Assembly: GCA_014904845.1 (NCBI GenBank)
Contig: MU119781.1
Coordinates: forward strand, 2,585 to 19,569
Reading direction: 5' to 3'
DNA length: 16,985 bases
Source: Acephala macrosclerotiorum
Lineage: Eukaryota; Ascomycota; Leotiomycetes; Helotiales; Mollisiaceae
Positions 1 to 10,076 of the stretch are shown here, one piece after another (within the stretch, counting starts at the first letter, position 1; each line of letters starts with the position of its first letter). Both the position numbers and the translations under genes were made by a program. The notes under the pieces are model-generated. The model searched no databases and was not told the DNA's origin. It was given only the letters and a program-made list of their open reading frames with translations.

Positions 1-1430
1 AAAATAATAAAATTAAAATAAATTTCGAATTTTAAAAAATAATATAAAATAAATTAAAATAAAAAATTTTAATCGAAAAAAATTAATTAAAAAATATTTA
101 TTTAAAAAAAAATATTTTATTAAAACGAATAAACAAATAAAATTTCAAATAAAAATTAAAATAAATTTTTTTTTATAAAAAAATAATATAAATAAAAATT
201 AATTTTTAAAATGAATTTTATTTAAAAATAATAATTCGAAAATTCGTATTTTTAAATTATTAAATTAATTTTTAATTTAAAAACTAAAATTAATAAATTA
301 TTCGTATTAAAAATTAATTTTTTTAATAAAAAATTTTTTTATTTTAATTATATTATTGATTTTTTTTAAGAAATTTTTTACGAATAATAAAAATAATTTT
401 TTAAAAATATAAATTTTTTTTTTAAAAAATTTTAAAAAATTTTAATTTAAAAAAAATTAATATTACAATTTTTTTAAAATAATACGATAATATATACGAA
501 AATTATAAAATTATTTTAAAAATTAAAAAAATTCAATTTTTATAATATATTAATTCGATTTATAAAAAGTAAATTCGATTTATATTAAAATATAATATTA
601 AAAATTATTTAAAAAAAATTTTTACAAATATAATTAAAAATATTATCGAATAAATAAAAAATTTTTATATAAAATTATTGATTAATTTATAAAAAAAATT
701 TAACGATAAAAATATATATAAATTTATTTTATTAAATATTTAAAAAATTAATTAAACGAAATAAATTAAATAAATAATATTAAAAACGTAAATTTATAAA
801 AAAAATTTTAATATATATTAAAAAACGAAATTTTAAAAAAATCGTTTATAAATCGATAAAAATATTTATTTATAATTATAATAAAATATACGAAAAAACG
901 TTTATTATATATAAATATAAAAAAAAAATTATAATATAATAAAATTAATAATTTAAAATATTTAAAATTTTAATAAAATTATTTAAATATTATAATATAA
1001 AAAATAATTTTAAATATAATTAATAATTTATTATTTTTTATTTTATTCGAATTATTTATAAAAAAAATTTAATAAAAAATATATATAATTATTAAAAAAA
1101 TTTATATCGAATTTTAATTTTCGATTTTATATATTATTTAAATTTAAAAAATTTAATAAATATTTGTATTAAAATTTTTAATTTAAATAAACGATTTTAT
1201 TAAAAATTTAAATTTTTTTTTTCGTATTATTTAACGATTTAAAAATCGTTTTAAACGTTAATATTATAAAAAAAAATTTAAAATTAAATAATATTATAAT
1301 ATTTATAAATTAAAATTAAAATTAAATTATTTTTTTACGAAAATATAAACGAGAAAAATTTTTTAATCGTAAACGAAAAAAATATAATAATATAAAAAAA
1401 AACGAATATAAAATTTTATATAATTTAAAA
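1..1430. other. A-leaning converted DNA, no gene
   Basis: I see no coding frame, RNA gene or clear repeat here. The plus strand has more A than T over most of the stretch, and C/G are mostly lone CpG steps, often as TCGA or ACGA. If A excess marks the former sense strand, any dead element here was on the plus strand, but nothing in the sequence identifies it. The right edge is marked by an abrupt rise in GC at about 1440. Confidence 0.5.
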
Positions 1431-1440
1431 TGTTTTTTTT

Positions 1441-1560
1441 ATATCGAAAAAAAAAATTCGTTCTTTGATTTATAAGTAAATTAATCAACGAACGAATTTT
1501 TTCTTTTTTTATTCGACGTATATTTTATTTTACAAATCTCGTAAAAACGTTTTTATGAAA
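1441..1560. other. Local GC island within the AT desert
   Basis: Hand count over these 120 bases gives 8 CpG plus 5 other C and 3 other G, about 20% GC, roughly four times that of the first 600 bases. It holds the strongest inverted repeat in the window and lies just left of the ~200 bp satellite. It has either been converted less or began more GC-rich. No open frame, tRNA fold or recognised domain is visible. It may be an element terminus or a unique-sequence remnant between repeats; both readings are inference. Confidence 0.6.
1451..1502. repeat. Inverted repeat, 20-bp arms with 12-nt spacer
   Basis: The left arm at 1451-1470 contains AAAAAATTCGTTC and ends in TTTGATT. The right arm at 1483-1502 begins AATCAACGAACGAA and ends in a T run. 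The arms are reverse complements except for one T/C mismatch (1464 against 1489). The spacer is 1471-1482. This is the most convincing hairpin in the window because the paired arms share C/G positions and are not just A against T. Outside the arms both flanks continue as A/T runs that reach a TCGA-like step (about 1445 on the left, 1513 on the right), so a longer imperfect inverted repeat is possible. It could be a transposon end, a MITE-like remnant or a hairpin made by local inversion. No terminator role is implied, since no gene adjoins it. Confidence 0.75.
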
Positions 1561-1798
1561 AATTTTAAAGTTTTCGATTTTAATAATTTATTTTTATTTC
1601 AAGTTTCAAATTAAAATAATTATTAAAATAAAATTATAAATTTTATTAAGTAGTAAAATTAATAAACTAATAAATTTTTTAATATTTAAAATAAAAATAT
1701 ATTATTTACAAAGTTTTATATTATTAAAAAAAAAAATTTTAAATTTTTTTTTTTTTATTAAATTATTACAATTAATTTAATCGATTTAAATTATTTTA

Positions 1799-1990
1799 TT
1801 TAATATATAATTTCAAAAAAAAATTTTAAATTTTTTTTTGAAAATTGTATAATTATTCTAATATTTAAATACTTTAATATTTTAAACAAAAACGTACTTT
1901 TAATAGAGTTTTTACTAGGGAAATACTTTTTAAAATTTTTGTTTTTATATTTAATTATTATAATCGATTTAATTAATTTATATTACTTTG
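1799..1990. repeat. Satellite copy A (192 bp)
   Basis: This copy is bounded by the two occurrences of the perfectly shared 27-base segment. It contains GAAAATTGTATAATTAT at 1840-1856, the fully converted form of a motif that is ACGC or GCGT at its core in the next copies. It also carries ACTAGGG at 1914-1920, whose GGG is the only run of three G in the window as far as I can see, suggesting less complete conversion here. Confidence 0.75.
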
Positions 1991-2196
1991 TTTAATATAT
2001 AATTTCAAAAAAAAATTCTTTGAAATTTCTTTCGAAAATTACGCAATTATAAAAATATTTAATACTAAATAAATATTTTAATATTTAAAACAAAAATATA
2101 TTTATTATATAATTTTATATTAAAAATTTTTTTTTTAAAATTTTCGTTTTTTATATTAAATTACTACGATTAATTCTATTGATTATAAATATTTAT
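1991..2196. repeat. Satellite copy B (about 206 bp)
   Basis: It opens with the same 27-base segment as copy A, then has GAAAATTACGCAATTAT at 2034-2050, AATACTAAATAAATATTT at 2061 and AATTACTACGATTAATTC at 2159. The longer period relative to copy A comes from small insertions in A/T runs. The right edge is inferred by matching the spacing from unit start to the GAAAATT motif. Confidence 0.7.
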
Positions 2197-2400
2197 TATA
2201 ATTATATTTATTAAAAAAATACTTTTTAAAATCTTTTTTGAAAATTGCGTAATTATAAAAAAATTTAATACTAAATAAATATTTCAATACTTAAAATAAA
2301 AACGTATTTAAACAATTTTACAATTATTATTTTTATTGAATACGATTATATTTTATTGATTTGCGTAACAACGAATTAATAAAATTATTTAAAAACTTAA
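2197..2400. repeat. Satellite copy C (degenerate)
   Basis: It is recognised by GAAAATTGCGTAATTAT at 2240-2256 and AATACTAAATAAATATTT at 2267, both about 206 bp after their copy B counterparts. The first 40 bases are only loosely like the unit start of copies A and B, and the end fades into ordinary AT-rich DNA. A weak further trace (TTTGTAATTATAA near 2469) might be a fifth copy, but I would not call it. Confidence 0.6.
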
Positions 2401-2483
2401 AAATTAATAATATTTAATTGAATTTCGATTTATTTATAAATTTTATATAAATTTTATTAATAAATAATTTGTAATTATAATTG

Positions 2484-2539
2484 TATATTAATTGAAATTT
2501 TAATATTTTTTTAAATTAATTATATATTAATTCGAAATT
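2484..2539. repeat. Short direct duplication, ~39 bp offset
   Basis: TATATTAATTGAAATT at 2484-2499 recurs as TATATTAATTCGAAATT at 2523-2539, differing by an inserted C that makes a CpG. The match is short and mostly A/T, so chance is possible. It lies just past the satellite and may reflect the same history of local tandem duplication. Confidence 0.35.
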
Positions 2540-2750
2540 ATTACGTAATTATTTTTATTATAAAATTTTTTAATAAATCAATCAAATTATTAAATTTAAA
2601 TATTTCGATTAAAATTTGATATTATTATTATTGAATTTATAATTCGTAATAATCGTTAAATTATAAAATTATTTTAATTATTATATTAATTAATTAAAAA
2701 ATTAAATAATAATTTTTTTCGCTTTAATAATAATATTCTCGTATTTTTAT

Positions 2751-2830
2751 ATTTTTATTATATTTTTATAATTACTCGAAAATATTACTCGTATAACGAT
2801 TACGTAATATTTTTATTTTTATTATATTTT
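2751..2830. repeat. Small duplications at the start of the T-rich block
   Basis: A 16-base T-rich segment at 2751-2766 recurs at 2815-2830 (offset 64). Between them ATTACTCG occurs at 2771-2778 and 2784-2791 (offset 13). The C/G-bearing octamer repeated this close is more convincing than the A/T-only pair. No function is evident. Confidence 0.35.
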
Positions 2831-5800
2831 GTATTTATAATATTATTTTTCGTTTTTTTAATATTTTTTTAAATTGAATTAATTTATTTTTATAATTTAA
2901 ATATATAAAACTTTTAATATAATCTAATAAAATTCGTTTAATTATTATTAATTTAATTTATAATATTTATATTATTATTTTTTTTAAAAAATTTATTTAT
3001 TTAATTTTTATTTAATATATTTAATTTCACGATTTAATCGTTTTAAATTATTTAACGTTTTATATTTGTAATTTTAAATCGTTTTTTATTAAAAAACGTT
3101 AATAAATTTTTTTTTTAATTATTTAATTATAATATTAATATTATTAAAATCGATCAAAAAGTATTTTTTTTTTTTATAATCGTTTTATTTTTATATTTTG
3201 TATTTTTTAAAAAATATATAACAAATAAATAATTCGAATTAAAATTTATTTTTATATTAATTTTTTTTATATAATAATTCGTATATTAAAAAATGTTTTT
3301 TATTTTATATCGATTTATTAAAATAAATAATATACGTTATTTTAATATTGTATTTGAATTTCGTATAATAATAATCGAAATTTTTATATTAATTATAATA
3401 CGATAAAAAATTTTTTAAATTATTTTTCGTTTAATTTAATTTTCGTTAAAATATTATACAATAATTTTTAAATTTGATATTTAATTTTCTATAGAATTTT
3501 AATATTGTATTATTAAATTATTTTTTGCTTTTTTTGTATTTATATTTAATAATTAATTTTATTATTTAAATTTATAATATTTAATTTAATTCGTTGAATT
3601 TTATAAACACGTATTTGATTTTTTTATATTTAAATTGTTTTTTTACGATCGTTTTTATTTTAATATTTTTTTTTCATATTTTAATAAAAATATATTCGAA
3701 TTTTTTTAATAATATAAATAGAATTTTTATTTTATTATATATCTCGATTATATATAATATTTTTTTTTAAAAAAAAATAATATATATATTGAAAAATTTA
3801 TATTAATATATTTGTTTTATTATTATAATTATAATATTATAATATATAATTTTAATATTCATTATTACACTCGTAATATAAATCGTTATTTTATTATCGA
3901 TTTATATTTTATAATAATTTTTATAGTTTTTATTATTACGATTTTTACGTATAATTATTATAATTTTTTTTTTTTCGAGTTTAAAAGTTTTTATTTATCA
4001 AAAAAATATTTATTAGTATTTTATATTTATAGATTTAAATTATTTTTATTTTTTTTTTAGTAATCGCGAAATAAAACGATTTAATTTCGATTTTCGATCG
4101 TATTTTTTCATATACGCGTTTTTTAAATTTTTTTAATTAATATTTTATTTCTTTTGTATATATATTTAATAAAATAATATTTAATTAATTTTTTTTATTT
4201 TTAATTAATTTTATTTTTTTATTTTTTTTAAATATATTTTTATATTTAATATTTTTAATTCGTAATTTAAAATTGAATTTAATATAATTTTATAAATTAA
4301 AAATATTATTTTTTTTATTTTATTTAATATTATATTTAAACGTTTAAAAAAATTTTCTATGAATTATTTTATTTTATTTTTCGTTTTATTAAACTTTTTT
4401 TTTATTACAATTTACTATTATATAATAATTATAATAATATTATATTTATAATAATTGTTTTATTTTCAATTATTAATATTTTTCGATTTATTTTTATAAT
4501 ACGTTTAAACAAATTTATTATTAATATAATTTTATTATATTTGTTTTTTACGTATATTTTAAAATCCAATTTTTTATTCAATATTACACTTAAATATTTA
4601 ATTTATTTATTATTTTACAAAATTTAATTTTCGATTTTTATTATTAAATTATTTACTTTTTCTCATTTTTTAAAAATAATAAATTTATTTTTAATTAATT
4701 CAATATATAAATTCAATTTTTTTTTAATATTTTAATAATTTTTTTAATTTATTATTTTATTATTTTTGTTATTATTTTTTATTTTTTATTTTTTATTAAA
4801 ATAATAATATTATTTACGTATATTATTATATATAAAATTTTTCTAATAAACGATATTAATATAATAAAAAAAAAATAATACTAATAATTCTTATAATAAT
4901 TTATTATTGAAAACAATAAAATTTTTTTTGTTTATTTTTTTACGAAATATAATAATTTTACTCGTTATAAAATTTATTATTTATTTAACGATTTATTTAA
5001 AAAAATTTTATTTTATTAAATTTTTCGTAACAATTTTTAAAATCGTTATATTAAACGCTTTTTTAATATTTATTAAAATTATTATTATTATTTGTTTATT
5101 TTTGTAATTTTTATTATTATATTTATAACGATTCATATAAAATTAATTGTATTTCTTTTTATGATTTTATTTATATAATATTATTTTAATTATTCGTTAT
5201 TTATAATTATATAATTAAATTTATTAATTATAATTCTTTTAAAAATTTTGTTTAATATTAATAAAAATAAAATAAAATTTTTTTTTTTTTCGATTTTAAA
5301 TCTTTTTTTTAATTTGAATATTAATATTAAATCGTATTTTTTAAATAAATAAATTTTTATTAAAATAATTTTATTAAATAATCTCGTTATTATTTTATTA
5401 ATAAATTTTTATATAAATTTAAAAATTAATATAATTGTATTATTTAAATTTATTGTCGTTATAATTGAATTTATTATAAATTTTTTATTTTTTTTTAAAT
5501 AAATTTTATTTATAATTATTTAAAAAAATTTTTTAATAATTTTTTAAATAAATTTATATCGTTTTTTTCGAGTTTTAATAAATAAACTAATAATTTCATT
5601 GTAATTAAAATACTATAAATTAAATTTTTATATTTTTTAATAATAATAATTAATATTAAAATTATTTGTTTTTTTATTACGCGATTCGATATATTTTTTT
5701 TTCGTTAATACAATTGTTTATTTTATTTTATTAAAATTTATATTTGTATTATTTGTTTTTTTTCTCGTTATTAAATTTTTTTTTTCTTAAATAATTTTAA

Positions 5801-5920
5801 TAAAAATTTTTAAATTTATTATTTTATTAAAATATTTTTTTAATATTTAATAATTTTTTTAAATTATTTTTTTTAGTATATTTTTTTATAAATTATTAAA
5901 ATTTTATTAAAATTATAAAA

Positions 5921-5936
5921 TTTTTTTTTTTTTTTT
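5921..5936. repeat. T16 homopolymer
   Basis: Sixteen consecutive T are followed by GAAT and then another T run at 5941-5949. It lies within the T-rich block. If that block is a minus-strand element, this is an A run on its sense strand, but its internal position argues against a poly(A) tail. Confidence 0.7.
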
Positions 5937-6470
5937 GAATTTTTTTTTTAAAATATTTTTTAAAAACTTTTAAATTTATTAATTTTATATCGATTTTCGT
6001 TTTTCGTTTTTTAATATATTTCAAAATCTCAATTTATAATAATATATAATTCGATTTTATATTTATAATCAAATATATTTATATTATAATTTTTTTATAT
6101 TAATATAAATAAAATCGAATATAATTTTTTTTTATATAAATAAATATTTAAAAACGATTTTTTATTTTATTATTAATTTAAATATATTATAAAACGAATA
6201 TATTTTAATTTTTTTTTTTTATAATTTGTTTAATATAAAAACGATTAATTTTTGAATTAAAATAATTGTAATTTTTTTTGAAATTCAATTTATAATAAAA
6301 TTTTATATTATTATTATTTTTTTAATTACGCTTTTTAATAGTATTTTAATTTTTATATTTGAATATAAATTTTTTCGATTTTATTATTTTTAATTATTAG
6401 TATTGTATTTTTAGTTTTTTTAGTAATTTTTTTAATTTTTATATTTTTTTTTTATGTTTAATTATAATAA

Positions 6471-6484
6471 TTCCAACGTTGAAA
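6471..6484. repeat. Imperfect 14-bp palindrome with a rare CC step
   Basis: TTCCAACGTTGAAA is a palindrome apart from one C/A mismatch. It includes one of only two CC dinucleotides I found in the window (the other is near 4566). The asymmetry fits a former TTCCAACGTTGGAA in which the right-hand GG lost one G to A, the change RIP would make. That ancestor is inference. No binding protein can be assigned. Confidence 0.35.
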
Positions 6485-7875
6485 TAAATTTAATTTTATA
6501 GTTTTTTAAATAATTTAAAAAAAATATATAATTAATTCGTAATCGTATTTTTTATTATAATAAAATACGTATTATAATAATTGATTAATATATATTTTTT
6601 AGTAATATATACGTTTATATTTTTTACAATTTTCGTTTTTATAATAAATATAATTTAAAATAATATTTTTAGTAATTCGAATAATATTTCGATTTATTTT
6701 TTTCGTTTAATATAATAATTTTTTTTTATTCGTCGAAAATTTTTGTATATTTTTTTAATATTTTTCTTTTTTCAAAAAATAAAAAAATATTTTTAAATTT
6801 TGATTTTTTTTTGCAAAATATTTTAATTATTTTGAGTTTATATTTATATACTTTTATAATTTCTTTTCTCACGTAATTCTCGTTAATATAATTTACGTTT
6901 TTTTTTAAAATTCAATTTTTCGAATTAAAATTTTTTTCTATTTTTTTATTTTATTAATTAAAAATTTTTAAAATTTTTTTTCGAGTTTTTTTTTTTTATT
7001 TTTAAAATTTTCGTTTATTATATAATTTCTTTGTATATAATTACAATAATTCGAATTATATAATTAATTTTTAATATTTTTATATAATTATTATTTTTAA
7101 AAATAAAACGAATTTTATAATTTATAATATATTAATTTAAAAATATTATTTTCAATATAAAATATAAAAAAATTTATAAATTTTTTTTTGATTTAATTTA
7201 AATTAAATCGATTTTAATTGCTTTTTTTTTATTTTTTATATAAATTAATAACGTTTATTTACGACGATTTTTTATATTTTTAATAATTCGAATAAATTTT
7301 TTTTTTATAATTTTTTAAATTTGAATTTTTCGAGTTTTTTTTTAAATTATAATATTTTTAAAAACTTTGATTATAAATTTAATATAATCGAGTATTTTGT
7401 TTTTATTGAAAAAAAATTTTTTATTAAAAATCGAAATCGTAATCGTAATTACTAATTTGATTATTAATATTATAATTTGTTTTAATTATTATAAATTGAT
7501 TTTTATTTATATATTTAATGTTTTTTTATAAAAATATTGAATTTTTATATTTGTTTTTATTTTTAATTATTTTTTAAATAAAAATAAAATTTTTTTTACT
7601 CGAATTATTATAAATATATTATTTTTTTCAATTATTATATTTTTTTTTGAAATCGTTTTTAATAATATATTGGATTTTTTATTTTTGTTTTTAAAAAAAA
7701 AATCTTCGAATATTATTAATTTTACTTTGAATAATAATATTAATATATTAAAAAATTATCGAATAAAATCTTTAAATAAAAACGTATTAAATTTTTTTAT
7801 TAATATTATTATTATCGTTATAAATAGTTTTTAAAACGTTTATAATAATTATTATTTTATAAAAAAACGATTTTT

Positions 7876-7902
7876 CGCGTCGTTTTATTATTATTATTAT
7901 TA
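7876..7902. repeat. CpG cluster followed by (TTA)6 microsatellite
   Basis: CGCGTCG at 7876-7882 packs three CpG steps into seven bases, the densest cluster I found. It is followed, after a TT, by six TTA units at 7885-7902. The cluster suggests an ancestral CpG-rich codon string or site that survived because CpG is spared. The microsatellite is ordinary for this composition. Confidence 0.55.
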
Positions 7903-8049
7903 ATTTTAACGTTTTTATTATAAATAAATTCGTACGAATTTTTTATTTTTCGTATTCAAATTTTTTTTTTTTTGCATTTTTCGAACTAATATTATTAATT
8001 AAACGATATTTAAATATATATATTTTTTTTTTAATATTTAATACGATAT

Positions 8050-8280
8050 TTTTCTCGAAAATATTTTTATTTTTATATAGTATTAATTCTATAATTACTA
8101 TCGATAAAAACTTGTTTATAGTATTAAAAAATCTAAATACGAAAAACGATAAAATCTTATATTATATAAATTGATTTTTTCGTTTCTAGTATTGAAATTT
8201 GATTTATAACGTTTAAATAATATTTGATTTATACGAATAAAATCGTAAAACTATAAAATGTATTTATTACGTAATTATTT
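8050..8280. other. GC-elevated island at the T-rich to A-rich switch
   Basis: Hand count over 8041-8280 gives 10 CpG, 8 other C and 9 other G, about 15% GC, against roughly 5% at the window's left end. Strand composition flips here: T-rich to the left, A-rich to the right. TAGTATT occurs three times (8078, 8119, 8187). A noncoding spacer between two divergent elements, a less-converted unique segment, or an LTR-like terminus would each fit. No TATA-box claim is meaningful at this composition. Confidence 0.5.
8197..8233. repeat. Direct repeat ATTTGATTTATA, 25-bp offset
   Basis: ATTTGATTTATA occurs at 8197-8208 and 8222-8233, followed by ACG and CG respectively, so the match extends imperfectly into a shared CpG. 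It sits in the compositional-switch island. Two G-bearing copies this close are unlikely to be pure A/T noise, but the unit is short. Confidence 0.45.
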
Positions 8281-9495
8281 TCACTTAAAAAAAAATTAAA
8301 AAAAAAATTAATTAAAATTTAATATTTTTCGTTTATAGTTAAAATAATTCGTATTATATAAATAATATATAATTTAAAAAAAAATTGATATTAATTTTTA
8401 AAACGAACGATCAAATATTAATTAAATTTTTATAAAATATATTATCGATTGTTTAAAAAAATATAATAAAAATTAACGTTTTATATAATAATTAATAAAA
8501 CGAATAATATTATTTCGAGTATTTTAAACGAATAAAAAATAGAAAAATCGATTTTTTCGTTAATTATTTTTTCGTAAATTATTATTTATTTATAAATAAA
8601 TTAATTAATCGTAAATATTATTATCGAAAAAAACAATTAATAATATTATAGTTTTTAAAATCGTAATTGATTTTTGTAATTATTTATATTTAAAAATAAT
8701 TAATATTAATATAATTAAATTATAAAATAAATAATTAAAAATTTTTTTAATTATAATTTTAATAAACGTTTTAAAAATTTATTTAATTTATTATTTTAAA
8801 AAAAAATTAATATTAATAAAAAAAATTAAAAAAAATCGAATATATTATTAAATATTTTTAATAATAATAATATTAATATTTAAAATTTTAATAAAACGAT
8901 TATGAATAAATTTTACGAAAAATTATTAATAAATATAATAATAATAAATAAATCGAAAAATAAAATTTAAAACGTACGAAAAAATTTTTAACAAAAATTA
9001 AAAATTAAAAAAAATAATAATTTAACGTTAAAAATAATAATTTTATTAATAAAATTTTATTATAATTTTTTTTTAAAAATATTGAATTTTATTATAATAA
9101 TTATTAATTAATAATAAAAAAATAACGTTTATTATTTAATTTTAATAAATATTAAAATTGTTATAATAAAAAAAATATTAAAAAATATTAATTTTATAAA
9201 ATAATTTTTTTAAAACTTTTATAAAATATTTAAAAAAACGAATTAATTTGTTTTTATTATTAGAAATTTTATAAAAATCGATTTTTTATTATTAATTAAA
9301 AAAATATTTTATTATTATTTTTAAATTATATTTTAATTTATTTAAATTAATTAATTCGAATAAAAAATACAAAATATTATATTATTTTTATATATATAAT
9401 TCGAAATTTTAATTATTTATTATTATTAAATAAAATTTCAAATTCGTTAAAATAATAATTATAAAAATAATAATTAAATATAAAATCGTATATAA

Positions 9496-9515
9496 ATATA
9501 TATATATATATATAT
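9496..9515. repeat. (AT)10 microsatellite
   Basis: Ten AT units run without interruption, flanked by TATAA on the left and a T run on the right. It is typical slippage in AT-rich DNA. A similar shorter run of about 14 bases begins at 13981. Confidence 0.85.
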
Positions 9516-9921
9516 TTTAAAATAATATAAATTTTTTTTAAAAATAATTATTCGTTGTAATAATAAAAATATAAATTAAATATAAAAATAATAATTCGTA
9601 AAACAATATATTTTAAATTTTTAAAATTTTTAATTTTATTTATATAATTATAATTATTTCTTTTTAAAAAATTTATTTATATTCGTATATATTTTTAAAT
9701 CGAAAAAATATTAATAAAAAAATATACTATAAAAAATTGAATATTAATATTATTAAAAAATAATATAATATTAAAATTTATAAACGATTTTTCTATTTTA
9801 ATAATTTTATTTTTATTTTTAATTTTTTATTAAATATTTTTAATATTATTTTATATAAAATAAATATTATTCATTTAAAAAAAATATAAATAAAATAATA
9901 TAAATAATAAAATAAAATTAT

Positions 9922-9971
9922 TTTTTTCGATTTTTTATAAAATGTTTTTTTTTAATAAAAAAACGAAAAAA
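9922..9971. repeat. Inverted repeat, 17-bp arms with 16-nt loop
   Basis: The left arm at 9922-9938 is six T, CG, A, then TTTTTTAT. The right arm at 9955-9971 is ATAAAAAAACG followed by six A. They pair throughout except A9930 against A9963, and the CpG steps are paired with each other (9928-9929 with 9964-9965). The loop contains the only lone G nearby. Most pairs are A/T in homopolymer runs, so this is weaker than the 1451-1502 hairpin. Confidence 0.45.
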
Positions 9972-10061
9972 TTATTTTTTATAATATTATTATTATTTTT
10001 AAATATAAATATTAAAAAAAAATTTAAAAATAATATAAAACGTTAATTATTTTATTTTATC

Positions 10062-10076
10062 AAAAAAAAAAAAAAA
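10062..10076. repeat. A15 homopolymer
   Basis: Fifteen consecutive A follow a lone C at 10061. A further A11 run lies at 10103-10113 after a CpG. In an A-rich block these may be slippage tracts. A poly(A) tail of a retroposed copy is possible but nothing else supports it. Confidence 0.7.

Larger units (their letters stand above)
1604..2400. repeat. Degenerate ~200 bp tandem repeat (satellite), about four copies
   Basis: Several anchors recur with one period. A perfect 27-base match lies at 1799-1825 and 1991-2017. The GAAAATT....AATTAT motif is at 1840, 2034 and 2240. An AAACAAAAA/AAATAAAAA anchor has its variable C/T at 1692, 1887, 2091 and 2297. A block starting AATTA(T/C)TA lies at 1761, 1953 and 2159. 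Offsets are 192-206 bp. Copies run about 1604-1798, 1799-1990, 1991-2196 and 2197-2400, with the outer edges uncertain. In the aligned GAAAATT motif all four variable columns are transitions, and in the 21-column block starting at 1761/1953/2159 six of seven are, as expected for RIP of a tandem array. Non-CpG C and G are commoner than in the flanks, and lone C exceeds lone G (16 to 6 in 1981-2340). I do not recognise the family. Confidence 0.8.
2700..8050. other. Long T-rich block, no gene; possible fossil element on the minus strand
   Basis: The plus strand is persistently T-rich: hand counts are T 45/A 14 at 4741-4800 and T 39/A 16 at 6961-7020, with mixed patches near 5221 and 7081. No start-to-stop frame is credible. 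The longest run of sense codons is 82, begins at TTG (3812), and encodes only I, F, Y, N and similar residues, as random T-rich DNA would. Since C-to-T and G-to-A changes keep pyrimidine or purine class, T excess should reflect a pyrimidine-rich ancestor on this strand. Coding strands are usually purine-rich, so a dead gene or transposon reading leftward fits. About 5.4 kb is within the usual size of LTR or LINE elements, but no motif, LTR or primer site can be recognised. Confidence 0.4.

Noticed and set aside
1451..1502. Intrinsic transcription terminator
   Set aside because: The stem is followed by T runs, but no gene lies upstream and the context looks eukaryotic, so a bacterial-type terminator call is unsupported.
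1914..1920. Telomere-like repeat (TAGGG)
   Set aside because: There is a single CTAGGG with no tandem copies, so it is not a telomere or interstitial telomeric array.
3812..4060. 82-codon open frame on the plus strand
   Set aside because: It starts at TTG, not ATG, and encodes almost only I, F, Y, N, K and L with no motif or plausible fold. T-rich DNA poor in TAA gives such runs by chance. Its membrane-like look comes from TTT/ATT/TTA codons.
4907..5107. 66-codon open frame on the plus strand
   Set aside because: It also starts at TTG and is an I/F/K/L low-complexity string. There is no composition change, codon bias or neighbouring signal to suggest selection.
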